Positions 36,117 through 46,300 of a stretch of 64,000 nucleotides of DNA are shown one piece after another. The notes below the pieces were generated by a model. It did no database searches. It worked only from the letters and a program-made list of their open reading frames with translations, and was not told the origin of the DNA. Position 1 is the stretch's first letter. Each line of letters begins with the position of its first letter. Origin of the DNA: Mytilus trossulus. Lineage: Eukaryota > Mollusca > Bivalvia > Mytilida > Mytilidae. The translations under genes and the position numbers were made by a program. The stretch spans positions 22,731,578-22,795,577 of the forward strand of contig NC_086378.1 in assembly GCF_036588685.1 (NCBI RefSeq). Direction: 5' to 3'.

Positions 36117-36429
36117 TATACAAAATAATGAACGGAAAACAAATGTAACACAACAAACATTCCGCATCACCACTAAATTATAAGTTCCTGATAATATTTG
36201 GCTTAATAATCAAATAATCATTAAAAAAACGGCCAAGTAATCACATAATCAAAAACCCCATGAGGGCCCTCATCAGTGGCAAAATGTATCAATAAAATAC
36301 ACGCAAAAACAACCACACGTGATTTGTTCATAATTTATCATCAAGATTACCGCATTACAAGCTTTTGAAACTGATTTGTGAAAACGGTTAATGTTTGCTG
36401 TAAATTTAAAAAAAATCAATTGATGCATG

Positions 36430-37290
36430 AAATATTGCGTAATTCTTTTGCCTTAGGTTTAGAGATAGAAATGAAAAAACTGCATTTTTCCCTCTGAGTT
36501 TTATTTTTTAGCCATGTCTGCCATATTGATTGGCAGCCAGGGTCATCTGACACATTTTTAAAACTAGACATCATAGCGTTATTGTGGCAAAGTTTGCTTT
36601 GCTTTCACAGGTATGAACCAAAAACTGCATTTTACCCTATGTACTTTTTTTTTTAGCCATGTCAAACATCTTGGTTCATGGGCAGAGTCATTGGACACAT
36701 TTTTAAAACTAGATACCCCAATGACAGTGGCAAAGTTTGATTAAAATTGACCCTGTAGTTTCTGAGGAAAAGATTTTTTTAAAAGATAACTAAAATTCAT
36801 TTAGAAAAATTGTTAAAAGTTGACTATAAAGGGCAATAACTCCTTAAGGTGTCAACTAACAATTTTTGTCATTTGACTTATTTGAAGATTCTACTTTGCT
36901 GAACATTATTGATGTTTACAGTTTATATCTATCTATAATAATATTCAAGATAATAACTAAAACTGCAAAATGTCCTTAAAATACCAATTTAGAGGCAGCA
37001 ACCCAACAACAACTTTTCTGATTTATTTGGAAATTACAAGACGGATAGATCTTAACCTGATGAACATTTTGACCCATGTCTGATTTGCTCTAAATGCTTT
37101 AGTTTCAGAGATGTAAGCCAAAAATCTGCATTTTACCATATGTTCTATTTTCAGCCATATTGGCCATTGTGGTTGGCACCCGGGATCATTAATATATATT
37201 TTAAAACTATATACCCTAGTGATTGTTGTGACCAAGTATGGTTAAGTTTGGTTTAGTAGTTTCAGTGGAGGAGATTTTGTAAAAGATTGA
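36430..37290 (+). repeat. Dispersed repeat L, copies 3 (two partial copies in tandem)
   Basis: 'gccatgtctgccatattgat', 'ggcaataactccttaaggtg', 'gctgaacattattgatgttt' and 'cagcaacccaacaacaactt' mark the family. The 'gccatgtc' segment occurs at 36512 and again at 36656. Confidence 0.75.
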
Positions 37291-37670
37291 AAACCAATAA
37301 CAACCTCCGCAGTGCGCAGCTTTATACGACAGCAGAGGTCGAACCATGAACAGTTGGGGCAAGTATGGACACAACATTCAAGATTGATACAGCTCTGAAT
37401 TTGGATTATGATTAAATAGTTGACACAGAAAAGGTTTCTGACACAGAATGAATGTGGTCTAATAAATTTAAAAAAAAATGCGCTTTCGAGCAATACACTT
37501 TGCTATTGAATATTAATCTCTCCCAAAAAAAATATTTGAAGAAAATTCTTTTTTAATTTCTGAAATCTAAAATGAGAAATATTTTACCCCCACCCCCAAT
37601 TTTTTTCCACCTCCCCCTTTCCCTTATTCCCAAAATAATCTCAATTCAAATTTTTAATTGGAGATGTCAA
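37291..37670 (+). repeat. Left part of repeat G (TTTATACGAC element), split copy
   Basis: 'acctccgcagtgcgcagctt' / 'tatacgac' onward matches 54757-55135. The match continues at about 38350 ('aatacatcataacatattaa') after an insertion of repeat C. Confidence 0.75.
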
Positions 37671-37671
37671 C

Positions 37672-38340
37672 AATAACTACTCATCACCAGCCCAGTAGTC
37701 AGCACTTCGGTTTTGACATGAATATCAATTATATGGTCATTTATTATAAATTTTCTGTAATACAGCTTTGAATTTTTCGATAAACTAAGGATTTTCCTTT
37801 CCCAGGAATAGACTACCTTAGCTGTATTTGGCACAACTTTTTGGAACTTTTGGTCCTCAGTGATCTTCAACTTTGTACTTGTTTGAGTTCACATTTATTT
37901 TGATCTGAGCGTCTCTGATGAGTCTTACAAATATATGTAGACGAAACGCGCGTCTGGCGTACTAAATTATAATCCTGATACCTTTGATAACTATTTACAC
38001 CACTGGGTCGATGCCACCGTTGGTGGACGTTTCGTCCCCGAGGGTATCATCAGCCCAGTAGTCAGCACTTCGGTGTTATCAATTATATGGTCATTTTTGT
38101 AAATTTTCTGTTACACAACTTTGATTTTTTTCGAAAAACTAAGGATTTTCTTATCCCAGGATTTATAGATTACCTTAGCCGTATTTGGCACAACGTTTGA
38201 GAATTTATGGTTCTCAGTGCTCTCCAACTTTGTACTTGTTTGGCTTTACAACTATTTTGATCTGAGCGTCACTGATGAGTCTTATGTAAACGAAACACGC
38301 GTCTGGCGTTTTAAATTATAATCCTGATACCTTGTATAAC
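37672..38340 (+). repeat. Repeat C in two tandem copies, inserted in repeat G
   Basis: 'cagcccagtagtcagcactt' begins two copies (37687 and 38049), each running through 'aactaaggattttc', 'cgtatttggcacaac' and 'cgaaacgcgcgtctggcgt'. Related fragments occur at 240-300, 850-1015, 1750-1850, 9170-9380 and 53897-53960. Confidence 0.8.
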
Positions 38341-38344
38341 TGCT

Positions 38345-38770
38345 AATTGAATACATCATAACATATTAAGATATAAAATGACATACAGTCATGGTTAAAA
38401 TTAATATCAATTAATAGTAACCTCTAAAAATAAATTTACAGCTACACATCTCAAGACAATCAGCATTTCTCAATACATAATGAAACATATATAACAGATT
38501 ATTCAAATTGTAATGGGATTACCTCCCTTAGACTGGTTTTAAATTGTCTAAATTGTCCTTTAACCAGAAAAAACCTTCTTTCCCCCTTTTTTGCCCCTAA
38601 TTGCAAAAAAATTGAGCCATAACCCCCATAACCCTCATAACCATGCCTTTGTAGTATGGACACTTGCGGTATAATTTTAGAGAGATTTATAAACTTTAAC
38701 ACAAGTTATTGACTCAAAACTACAAAAATGCTTATGTTGGCCCTCATTCCTAAACCTGTCCCTTGGTTTT
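38345..38770 (+). repeat. Right part of the interrupted repeat G copy
   Basis: Continues repeat G internal sequence, ending with 'aacacaagttattgactcaa' and 'aaatgcttatgttggccctc', words shared with 19545 and 56140. Confidence 0.6.
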
Positions 38771-38959
38771 AAACAAATATATCTGGAATCGACAAACTCG
38801 GTTGACCTACGGGATGGCCTAGATCTGAGGAGTGTTGCCCTGAAAAATCTCCCAACATAATACGAAACATTGAATAAAATACATGTAATACAAAACACAA
38901 TGTAAGGTAAAAGTTGCAATCTTTACCGTAAATGGGAGGGGTAGGGGTATGAGCATTTA

Positions 38960-39372
38960 AAAAAAGTATGTGCATACATTTGTATATAGAAAAAGTATAA
39001 AGAAAAGTATGTACGTATAAAGAAATAGTATGTGCATATAAAGACAAAGTATGTGCATATATAGAAAAATTATGTGCATATATAGAAAAAAGTATGTGCA
39101 TATATAGACAAAGCATGTGTATATATAGACCAGTATGTGCATATATAGAAAAAAGTATGTGCATATATAGACAAGCATGTGTATATATAGACAAGTAAGT
39201 GCATATATAGACAAAAATATGTGCATATATAGACAAAGCATGTGTATATATAGACCAGTATGTGCATATATAGAAAAAAGTATGTGCATATATAGACAGG
39301 TATGTGTATATATAGACAAGTATGTGCATATATGGACAAGTATGTGCATATATAGAAAAAGTATGTGCATCA
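38960..39372. repeat. ~21-bp minisatellite
   Basis: About 20 copies of a 20-21-bp unit ('gtatgtgcatatatagacaa'). Because most units are 21 bp, all frames of the minus strand stay open as a YICTYLSIYAHT-type heptapeptide repeat; there is no sign of a gene. Scattered further units lie at 40025-40170. Confidence 0.92.
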
Positions 39373-39669
39373 GAACTAAACAAATTTATTATTAATAAAC
39401 CAGTTGTTGGCCTTACACGGGTTATGTTCTTCTCATATATGTTATGATGGTATGTTAATAAACCCTTCACGGGGAGGATTGTGACTGATATTCATATGAT
39501 GAAGAGATAATTTTTCAATCATTTAAATTGAAGTCTGGAGCTGGCATGTCAGTTAACTGCTAGTAGTCTGATGTTATTTATGTAATATTGTCATTTTGTT
39601 TATTTTCTTTGGTTACATGTTCTGACATCAGACTCAGACTTCACTTGAACTGAATTTTAATGTGCGTAT

Positions 39670-40015
39670 TGGTATGCCTTTACTTTTCTGCATTGGCTAG
39701 AGGTATATGGGGAGGGTTGATATCTCACAAACATGTTTAACCCCGCCGCATTTTTGCGCCTGTTCCAGGTCAGGAGCCTCTTGCCTTTGTTAGTCTTGTA
39801 TTATTTTAATTTTTAGTTTCTTGTGTACAATTTGGAGTTCAGTATGGCGTTCATTATCGCTGAACTAGTATATATTTGTTTAGGGGCCAGCTGAAGGACA
39901 CCTCCAGGTTTGGAAATTTCTTGTTGCATTGAAGACCTGTTGGTGACCTGCTGTTGTCTGCTCTATGGTCGGAATTTTGTCTCTTTGGCACATTCCTCAT
40001 TTACATTCTCAATTT
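39670..40015 (-). repeat. SINE-like repeat B, long reverse copy
   Basis: 'aaccccgccgcatttttgcg', 'aggggccagctgaaggacac' and 'tttggcacattcctcattta' are the reverse complement of 18185-18560. It sits between two blocks of the 21-bp minisatellite. Confidence 0.8.
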
Positions 40016-40429
40016 TAGAATGTATGTATAAAAAGTATGTGCATATTAAGCAAGGACGTATATTTGATGTTAGTTATACGTCCTTGATATAAAGCCAAGT
40101 ATGTGCATATATATATAGAAAAAGTATGCAAAAAGTATGCATATATAGACAAGTATGTGAAATAAGTACATATAAGGCAGCAGCTATGGCGTTCCATACT
40201 AGTTCGTGTTAATTCTGTCTTGATGTCTATGTCATTATGTTTGGTGGTGTTTTACTTTTAAACGAGATTACCCGAAACATCGATGCTTATGCAAGTTGCA
40301 ATGGATGAGAGGTACTTTAACATCTTCTACATCAAGGTTTCCTTTGTGTTTCTACGTTTTGTTTTTGAGTTAAGCCATTCCAGTTCATATTTTATCATGC
40401 GTGGTTCTTTCTATGTTGTGATGTTACAC

Positions 40430-40640
40430 TATTGTTTCAAATAAGTGAGAAGGTTTGGTACTATTAAAATGTTTAATCCCACTGCAATTGTTTGCACCTG
40501 TCCCAAGATAGGAATCTGATGTTCAGTAGTTGTCGTTTGTTTTTATATAGATTGAACTGTAGGTTTTCCCGTTTAAATGTTTTACACTAGTATTTTTTGG
40601 GGGCCCTTTACAGTTGATGTTAATTGAATTGATGTGTTAC
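40430..40640 (+). repeat. Repeat H joined to a reverse repeat A trace
   Basis: 'tttgcacctgtcccaagata' and 'gttcagtagttgtcgtttg' match 17630-17690; 'ttttcccgtttaaatgtttt' / 'acac' then follows as in reverse family A. Confidence 0.6.
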
Positions 40641-41101
40641 ATCTTTTGATTTTGCCATTTGATTAGGGACTCTCCGTTTTGAATTTTCCTTGGTGTTCAT
40701 TATTTTTGTGATTTTACTTTTTGGACAAATTATATCAGAAATGCCTCTTGAAAATATAGAATTTACTGCCATTGGGTGAAATCAGATAACCGTATGACAA
40801 CAATTCTATACCCTGATTAACTGTTGGTCTTCTGCAAACTGCTATTCATGTTTTAAAGCTATTACCTAAATGTTTGTTGCCAAATATATTTTTCCATTAT
40901 ATCAGGATGTCCAAGCGTTAATTCAAATGTTGTGCATTTTTTCACAAAATATTCAATATTAATTGAACTTTGTCAATTCTAGTTCCTTCTTTAAATATAT
41001 ATATTGCATGGCATGTCCATTAAGGTTCTTCTTTAAAATCCTTGACATGGTTTGTCCTTATAGTTCCTCTATAAATTTTCAACATAATCCTTCTTTGTCA
41101 A

Positions 41102-42175
41102 AACTAAAGGCTCTAAAGATCATGTGTCCCTCATCTTGGTCCATAGGCATATTTAAAATACAGGTTTATTAACATTGTAGACAAGAATAGAATCCATTAC
41201 AAAAATCTCTGTAGATTTTGAATAGCTAATCTTTAGTTGGTTTATTTTTTTCTCTATCTCCTTTATTTTTTGCTTGAAACATAACAGGTTGATGGCAATC
41301 AGTCTTATACAGAGTGAGTCTACTAAGATCTACTAATAATACATGTATATAAGCTAAATTTGACTAAATATATCTGCCTTGCTGATCATTTGTCTATAGC
41401 TTTTTATCTATTATAACATAGGGGTAAAATGCAAGTTTTGTCTTTTATTTGAAAACAAAATTTATCATATTAGGCAAAGGTGATAAAACAATTGTCATTA
41501 AAGGGCAATAACTCCAATAAGGAGTAGTTCAGTTATTTCCTCCATATTGTCTTAATGTGTAGATCTTGGTTTGTTGATATTTTTTTCTTTTTTAAATTTG
41601 AACTATCTGCTTTAATTTTTAATATAAGGAAAAAGCACATAAAAAACGATAAAAATTGTCATCAAAGGGCAATAACTCTATCAAGGAGTCAACTGCTGAT
41701 TTCGATCTTGTTTGACTTATGTGAACAACTTGTCTTGAATATTTTTGAATTTGAAGTCTTTCTCTGTCTATTATACAGCTTTTAAGATAAAAGGCAAACA
41801 TGAAAAATGGTTCAATTTGTCATTAAATAAAAATAACTTCTATAAGAAGTCAGCTGAGATTTTTGTGGACAATTGGAAAAGCTAAACATTCTGAACATTC
41901 TTGTTCTATCAGATTTTCTGTTTTTATAATAGTTTTCAAATTAGAGACACAACTTGCAGTTTATCCCTATGTTCTATTTTTAGCAATGTTGGCCATCTCA
42001 GTGGTTGGCAGGTGAGATCAACAGTCACATTTTCAAAACTAGATACCTAAATTTAATGATGTTTGTGGCGAAGTTTGGTTAAATTTGGCCCAGTAGTTTT
42101 AAGATTTTCATAAAAGATAACAGAAGACAACGTCAGACGCCAAGTGATGAGGCCAGGGGAGCTAAAATGTTAATA
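41102..42175 (+). repeat. Dispersed repeat L, long diverged copy
   Basis: Opens 'aaactaaaggctctaaagat', holds three diverged 'gggcaataactcc' blocks (41502, 41667 and 41826) and ends 'gacgccaagtgatgaggcca' near 42150. Confidence 0.75.
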
Positions 42176-42267
42176 TACTTAATGAGTGAAGGATACATTT
42201 TTATATTATGCCATATCTTGGATCCGATAAGGGGGTTTTGTGTGTTTTTTTTGTTTGTTTTTTTTTT

Positions 42268-42288
42268 TTGGGGGGGGGGGGGGGGGGG
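42268..42288 (+). repeat. Poly-T / poly-G tract
   Basis: A run of T followed by about 18 G residues. Homopolymer length here is likely unreliable. Confidence 0.8.
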
Positions 42289-42289
42289 T

Positions 42290-43150
42290 GCTTACATGTC
42301 TATTACAGACACATAATATAATACTTTTCTTGTAAATGTATCTAGCATTTGTCAAAATAATTATTGCCATAGAAATCTTAGGCATTGTAGATTTATAAAG
42401 ATTGCTTTAATAATGACATCATTTAACATGTGATATGACTAGCTTCAATTAACAGAACAGGTATTTTGGGGGTGGGGTAGCATCTTAAAAGAGAATGGAA
42501 AAGATTTTTTTAATTTATCAGTGGCAAGTAAAATTAATATATATTGCGTTGAATAATGAATGGTTGTAGTTGATTCAACTTCAATTCAGGACAATGGGCC
42601 ATAACTCCAATTTTTAAGGATGGTTTTAATAATGACTTCATTTATATTCTTAGAACAGATATTAGATTCCTGCACCTTGCAAAAGTACTGTCATTCTCTT
42701 GACAGGTGTGACATCATTTTGTGACTTGAATATCTGAGCAAATATATATATAATGGGTACATTGATAAATTACTGGAAATGTTCAAGGATAGGATACATA
42801 GAATGTTTTGATCAATGCACTTTTTTGTGTATCAAAAAGGTAGTGATAAGCCTTGGAAGATTTAAATATCAAGTCAGTAACAGAGGATTTTGGTTGCATT
42901 TCATGCAATCTTAACCCAAACATAACTGAACAGCCTTTAATTAATTAATACTATCAATGTTATCATGAAATAGTACAAATTTCTTATTCTTGAGCACAAA
43001 ATATAGGTAGTTGCATACCTGCCTTCATAAAAGATATATTTCTGTCTTGAACAACAAGACATGTGTGTTTACTAATTATGATTATTTTTATTTATAAAAT
43101 CATATTTTTAGTACAAATATTAGTCATTGATGACAGTTTAAAACTGCATT
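42290..43150. other. Gene-free AT-rich stretch downstream of RPIA
   Basis: No exon or RNA gene recognised; TATA dinucleotide runs near 42745. Confidence 0.5.
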
Positions 43151-43156
43151 TTTATT
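43151..43156 (-). terminator. Candidate RPIA polyadenylation signal
   Basis: AATAAA on the minus strand (tttatt on plus), about 125 bp past the RPIA stop codon. It is the nearest canonical hexamer I found. Confidence 0.5.
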
Positions 43157-43280
43157 GCATCATTATATTCTGGCCAGGATTTTGATATACATTTTGTAGT
43201 TTGTGTTTAACACTGTCTTGATAATAATATTATTATCTTCAAGAATTAAGAGCGCGATCTATAATCACTATAATCTACTA

Positions 43281-43369
43281 TTATTTTGTTTGTTCCACCA
43301 AGCTTCCATCTTCTCTACCAAAATATGCTTTCTTGGCCATGTTAATAAATAATCCTGTATCTAATACAC
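43281..43369 (-). CDS. RPIA: RPIA exon 8 with stop
   Basis: Frame [20 protein letters not shown] then DGSLVEQTK and TAA. The acceptor is 'atttttcag'. DTGLF and AYFG are conserved near the C-terminus of the family. Confidence 0.93.
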
Positions 43370-46300
43370 CTGAAAAATATCCAAAAATCAGCTACAAGAC
43401 TAAAGTCAACAGGGCATTCATGAGGAAATTAACTAATGATAATTTACACATCATGAAACTATATTGAGGGTAGTAAAGGGTTATTTTCATGCAACATGTT
43501 TTGTCATTTCTATTTCACATGCAGCCGGGAAAAAGGTTCGTTATTCACCATGTTTCATGAAATTGATAAAAACATCAATGTGCAAGAAATTTTTATTGTT
43601 CAGTCATCATGAAATGGCAATTTATTTTCAAATTCTTCTGTGAAGATCCCCCCTTTTCAACCCTCTGGTTTGAGACATCATCTTGGAATCAGTCTGTTAT
43701 GTAAAACATTTGCCAATTGCAACTGGAAAAATATAGGTACTGATATATCAGATTATCAATGGTACTAGCAATAATGGTAGCAACATGTAGGAGAGTAAGT
43801 TTTTTTTTTCGTGGGTACAATCTTTAGAGGATTGAGAAAAAAAATTATTTCAAGAATATTTTTTTTCATGGTTTTGCCTAAGTTTGCATACAAGCATGTA
43901 GATAATTCATGCCTCTTTGAACCTTTATAAAATTCATGGTCCACGTTTATCCACAAAGACCAGGAAAATTGGTATCCTTGAATAATAATTAATCCACAGT
44001 ACCTTGACAGAACCAAGACTTTTGTCAGATGGGAAAATTGACAACTCAAATCAATATAAATAAAATTTTCCAAAGTAGATAAATGACGCAAATATAATTT
44101 GTTATGAAAAACTCTGATCTTCACTTATCAAACAGCATCAAGTAAATAAGAAAATCGTGAAGTTAAATAGCTGAGGAGTAGACTAGAAAGGGTTAAACCC
44201 GAAATAAAGTATCCTATAAAATCAGTTGGTTAACAATAAGTAAAACAACAAACCTGGTATTAGCACAATTTGTTGATTTATTTGATTCCAGTCCTGTGGT
44301 AATGATTGGAACTGCCAATCTATCACAAAGTTACCATTGTCTGTTACTACAGGACCCTGAAATATAACAGGTTCCAACATAATGTTAGTTTGAAACCAAT
44401 TAATATGTAAAGTAAGTGATGAGCCTTGGTTCAGGGAGTTAAGTCTTTAAATCAGTTTTGCGTTTGTAAAAGTCAAGTTTTATCAATGTATTTTAAGCTT
44501 TGACCTAAAACAGATTGGAAATAAGAAGTTTAGAATATATTTTTGACAATGGTTGACACAAACGTACTGATGATTTTAAGAGTTATTTCCCTTAACCTAG
44601 GTCTACCTCGTATTTTAATTACTGCAACTAAATTAAATATACCTTTAGAAGTAATAAAATAAAAACAGTTTATTTTCTGTAAATATGAACATTAAAGTGT
44701 ACTATGTAACACTACAGAGAGATAACTCTGTAAATAATCAGCTGGTTTTTTTAGTTACATTCTATTGTTAAGGAAATATTAAGCTTTTCAATGATCAAAA
44801 TTAGTATTTGTCCAACTGCTATATATCCAATGAATTTTTTCCCATAAAGAGTGTGGCTCAATTCTTTTGATTTATTTATATTTTTGTCAAAAGGTCAAAG
44901 TTAAAAATACTTGAAAACTAGAGGCTCTAAAGAGCCGGTGTTGCTCACCTTGGTCTTTGTGCATATTAAACAAAGGACACATGACAAAATTGTGTTTTGG
45001 TGATGTGTTTGTAGATCTTATTTTACTGAACATTCTTGCTGCTTACAATTATCCCTAACAATAACTAATTTGGCCCAGAGGTGACAGTTGAAAATATTTT
45101 GTAAATATTTACAAAAATTTTGAAATCTTTTGAAAGTTGTTAAAAATTTACTATAAAGGGCAATAACTCCTTAAGGGGTCGATTAACCATTTTGGTCATG
45201 TGGACTTACTTAACCAAAAACTGCAAAATTTTCTTAAAATTATCAATTCAGGGGCATCAACCCAACAAATAGTTGTCCAATTGGTCTGAAAATTTAAGGG
45301 CAGATAAATCTTGACCCAATGAACAATTTAATTCACATCAGATTTGCTTTAGATGCTTTGCTTTCACAGATATGAACCAAAAACTGCATTTTACCCTATG
45401 TACTTTTTTTAGGCCATGTCAAACATCTTGGTTCATGGGCAGAGTCATTGGACACGTTTTTTAAACTAGATACCCCAATGATGACAGTGGCCAAGTTTGA
45501 TTAAAATTGGCCCAGTAGTTTCAGAGGAAAAGATATTTTTAAAAGATAACTAAAATTTTAGAAAAATTGTTAAAAGTTGACTATAAAGGGCAATAACTCC
45601 TTAAGGGGTCAATTAGATACCCCAATGATGACTGTGGCCAAGTTTGATTAAAATTGGCCCAGTAGTTTCAGAGGAGAAGATTTTTTTAAAAAAGATAACT
45701 ACAATTTTTGAAAATTGTTAAAAATTGACTATAAAGGGCAATAACTCCTTAAGGTGTCAACTAAAATTTTTTGTCATTTGACTTATTTGTAGATCTTACT
45801 TTGCTTAACATTATTGCTGTTTACAGTTTATCTCTATCTATAATAATATTCAAGATAACCAAAAACAGCAAAATTTCTTTAAAAATTACCAATTGGGGGG
45901 CAGCAACCCAACAACAGAATGTCTGATTTGTCTGAAAATTTGAGGGAAGATAGATCTTGACCTGATAAACACTTTAACATCATGTCAGATTTGCTCTAAA
46001 TGCTTTGGTTTCAGAGATATAAGCCCAAATCTACATTTTACCCCTATGTTCTAGTTTTAGCAATGGTAGCCATCTTATTTGGTTGGCTGGGTCACCCCAA
46101 ACATTTTTTAAACAAGACACCCTAATAATGATTGTGGTCAAGTTTGGTTAATTTTGGCCCAGTAAATTCAGAGAAAAAAGTTACGAAAAATTGGTAAAAA
46201 TGACTATAAAGGGCAATATGTCCTTAAGGTAAATGAACAGTAAATTGGCTATGTCGCAGATTTTGCTGCAAACTTGCATACAACCTTGGCTGGTTGAACT

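Larger units (their letters stand above)
35400..36165 (+). repeat. SINE-like repeat A split by an inserted element
   Basis: Left part 'caaaacaattcaaacgagaa' at 35412 and right part 'aataatgaacggaaaacaaa' at 36125 are adjacent in intact family A copies such as 16640-16710. Between them lies the element at 35455-36116. Confidence 0.75.

Noticed and set aside
38769..39470. 233-codon minus-strand frame rich in YICTYLSIYAHT
   Set aside because: It is produced by the 21-bp minisatellite; all three minus frames are open and there is no splice or start context.
43765..44124. 119-codon minus-strand frame between RPIA exons 7 and 8
   Set aside because: Text such as 'accaggaaaattggtatcct' and 'taatccacagta' resembles a dispersed repeat also seen near 10710-10870; no family match and not needed for a complete RPIA.
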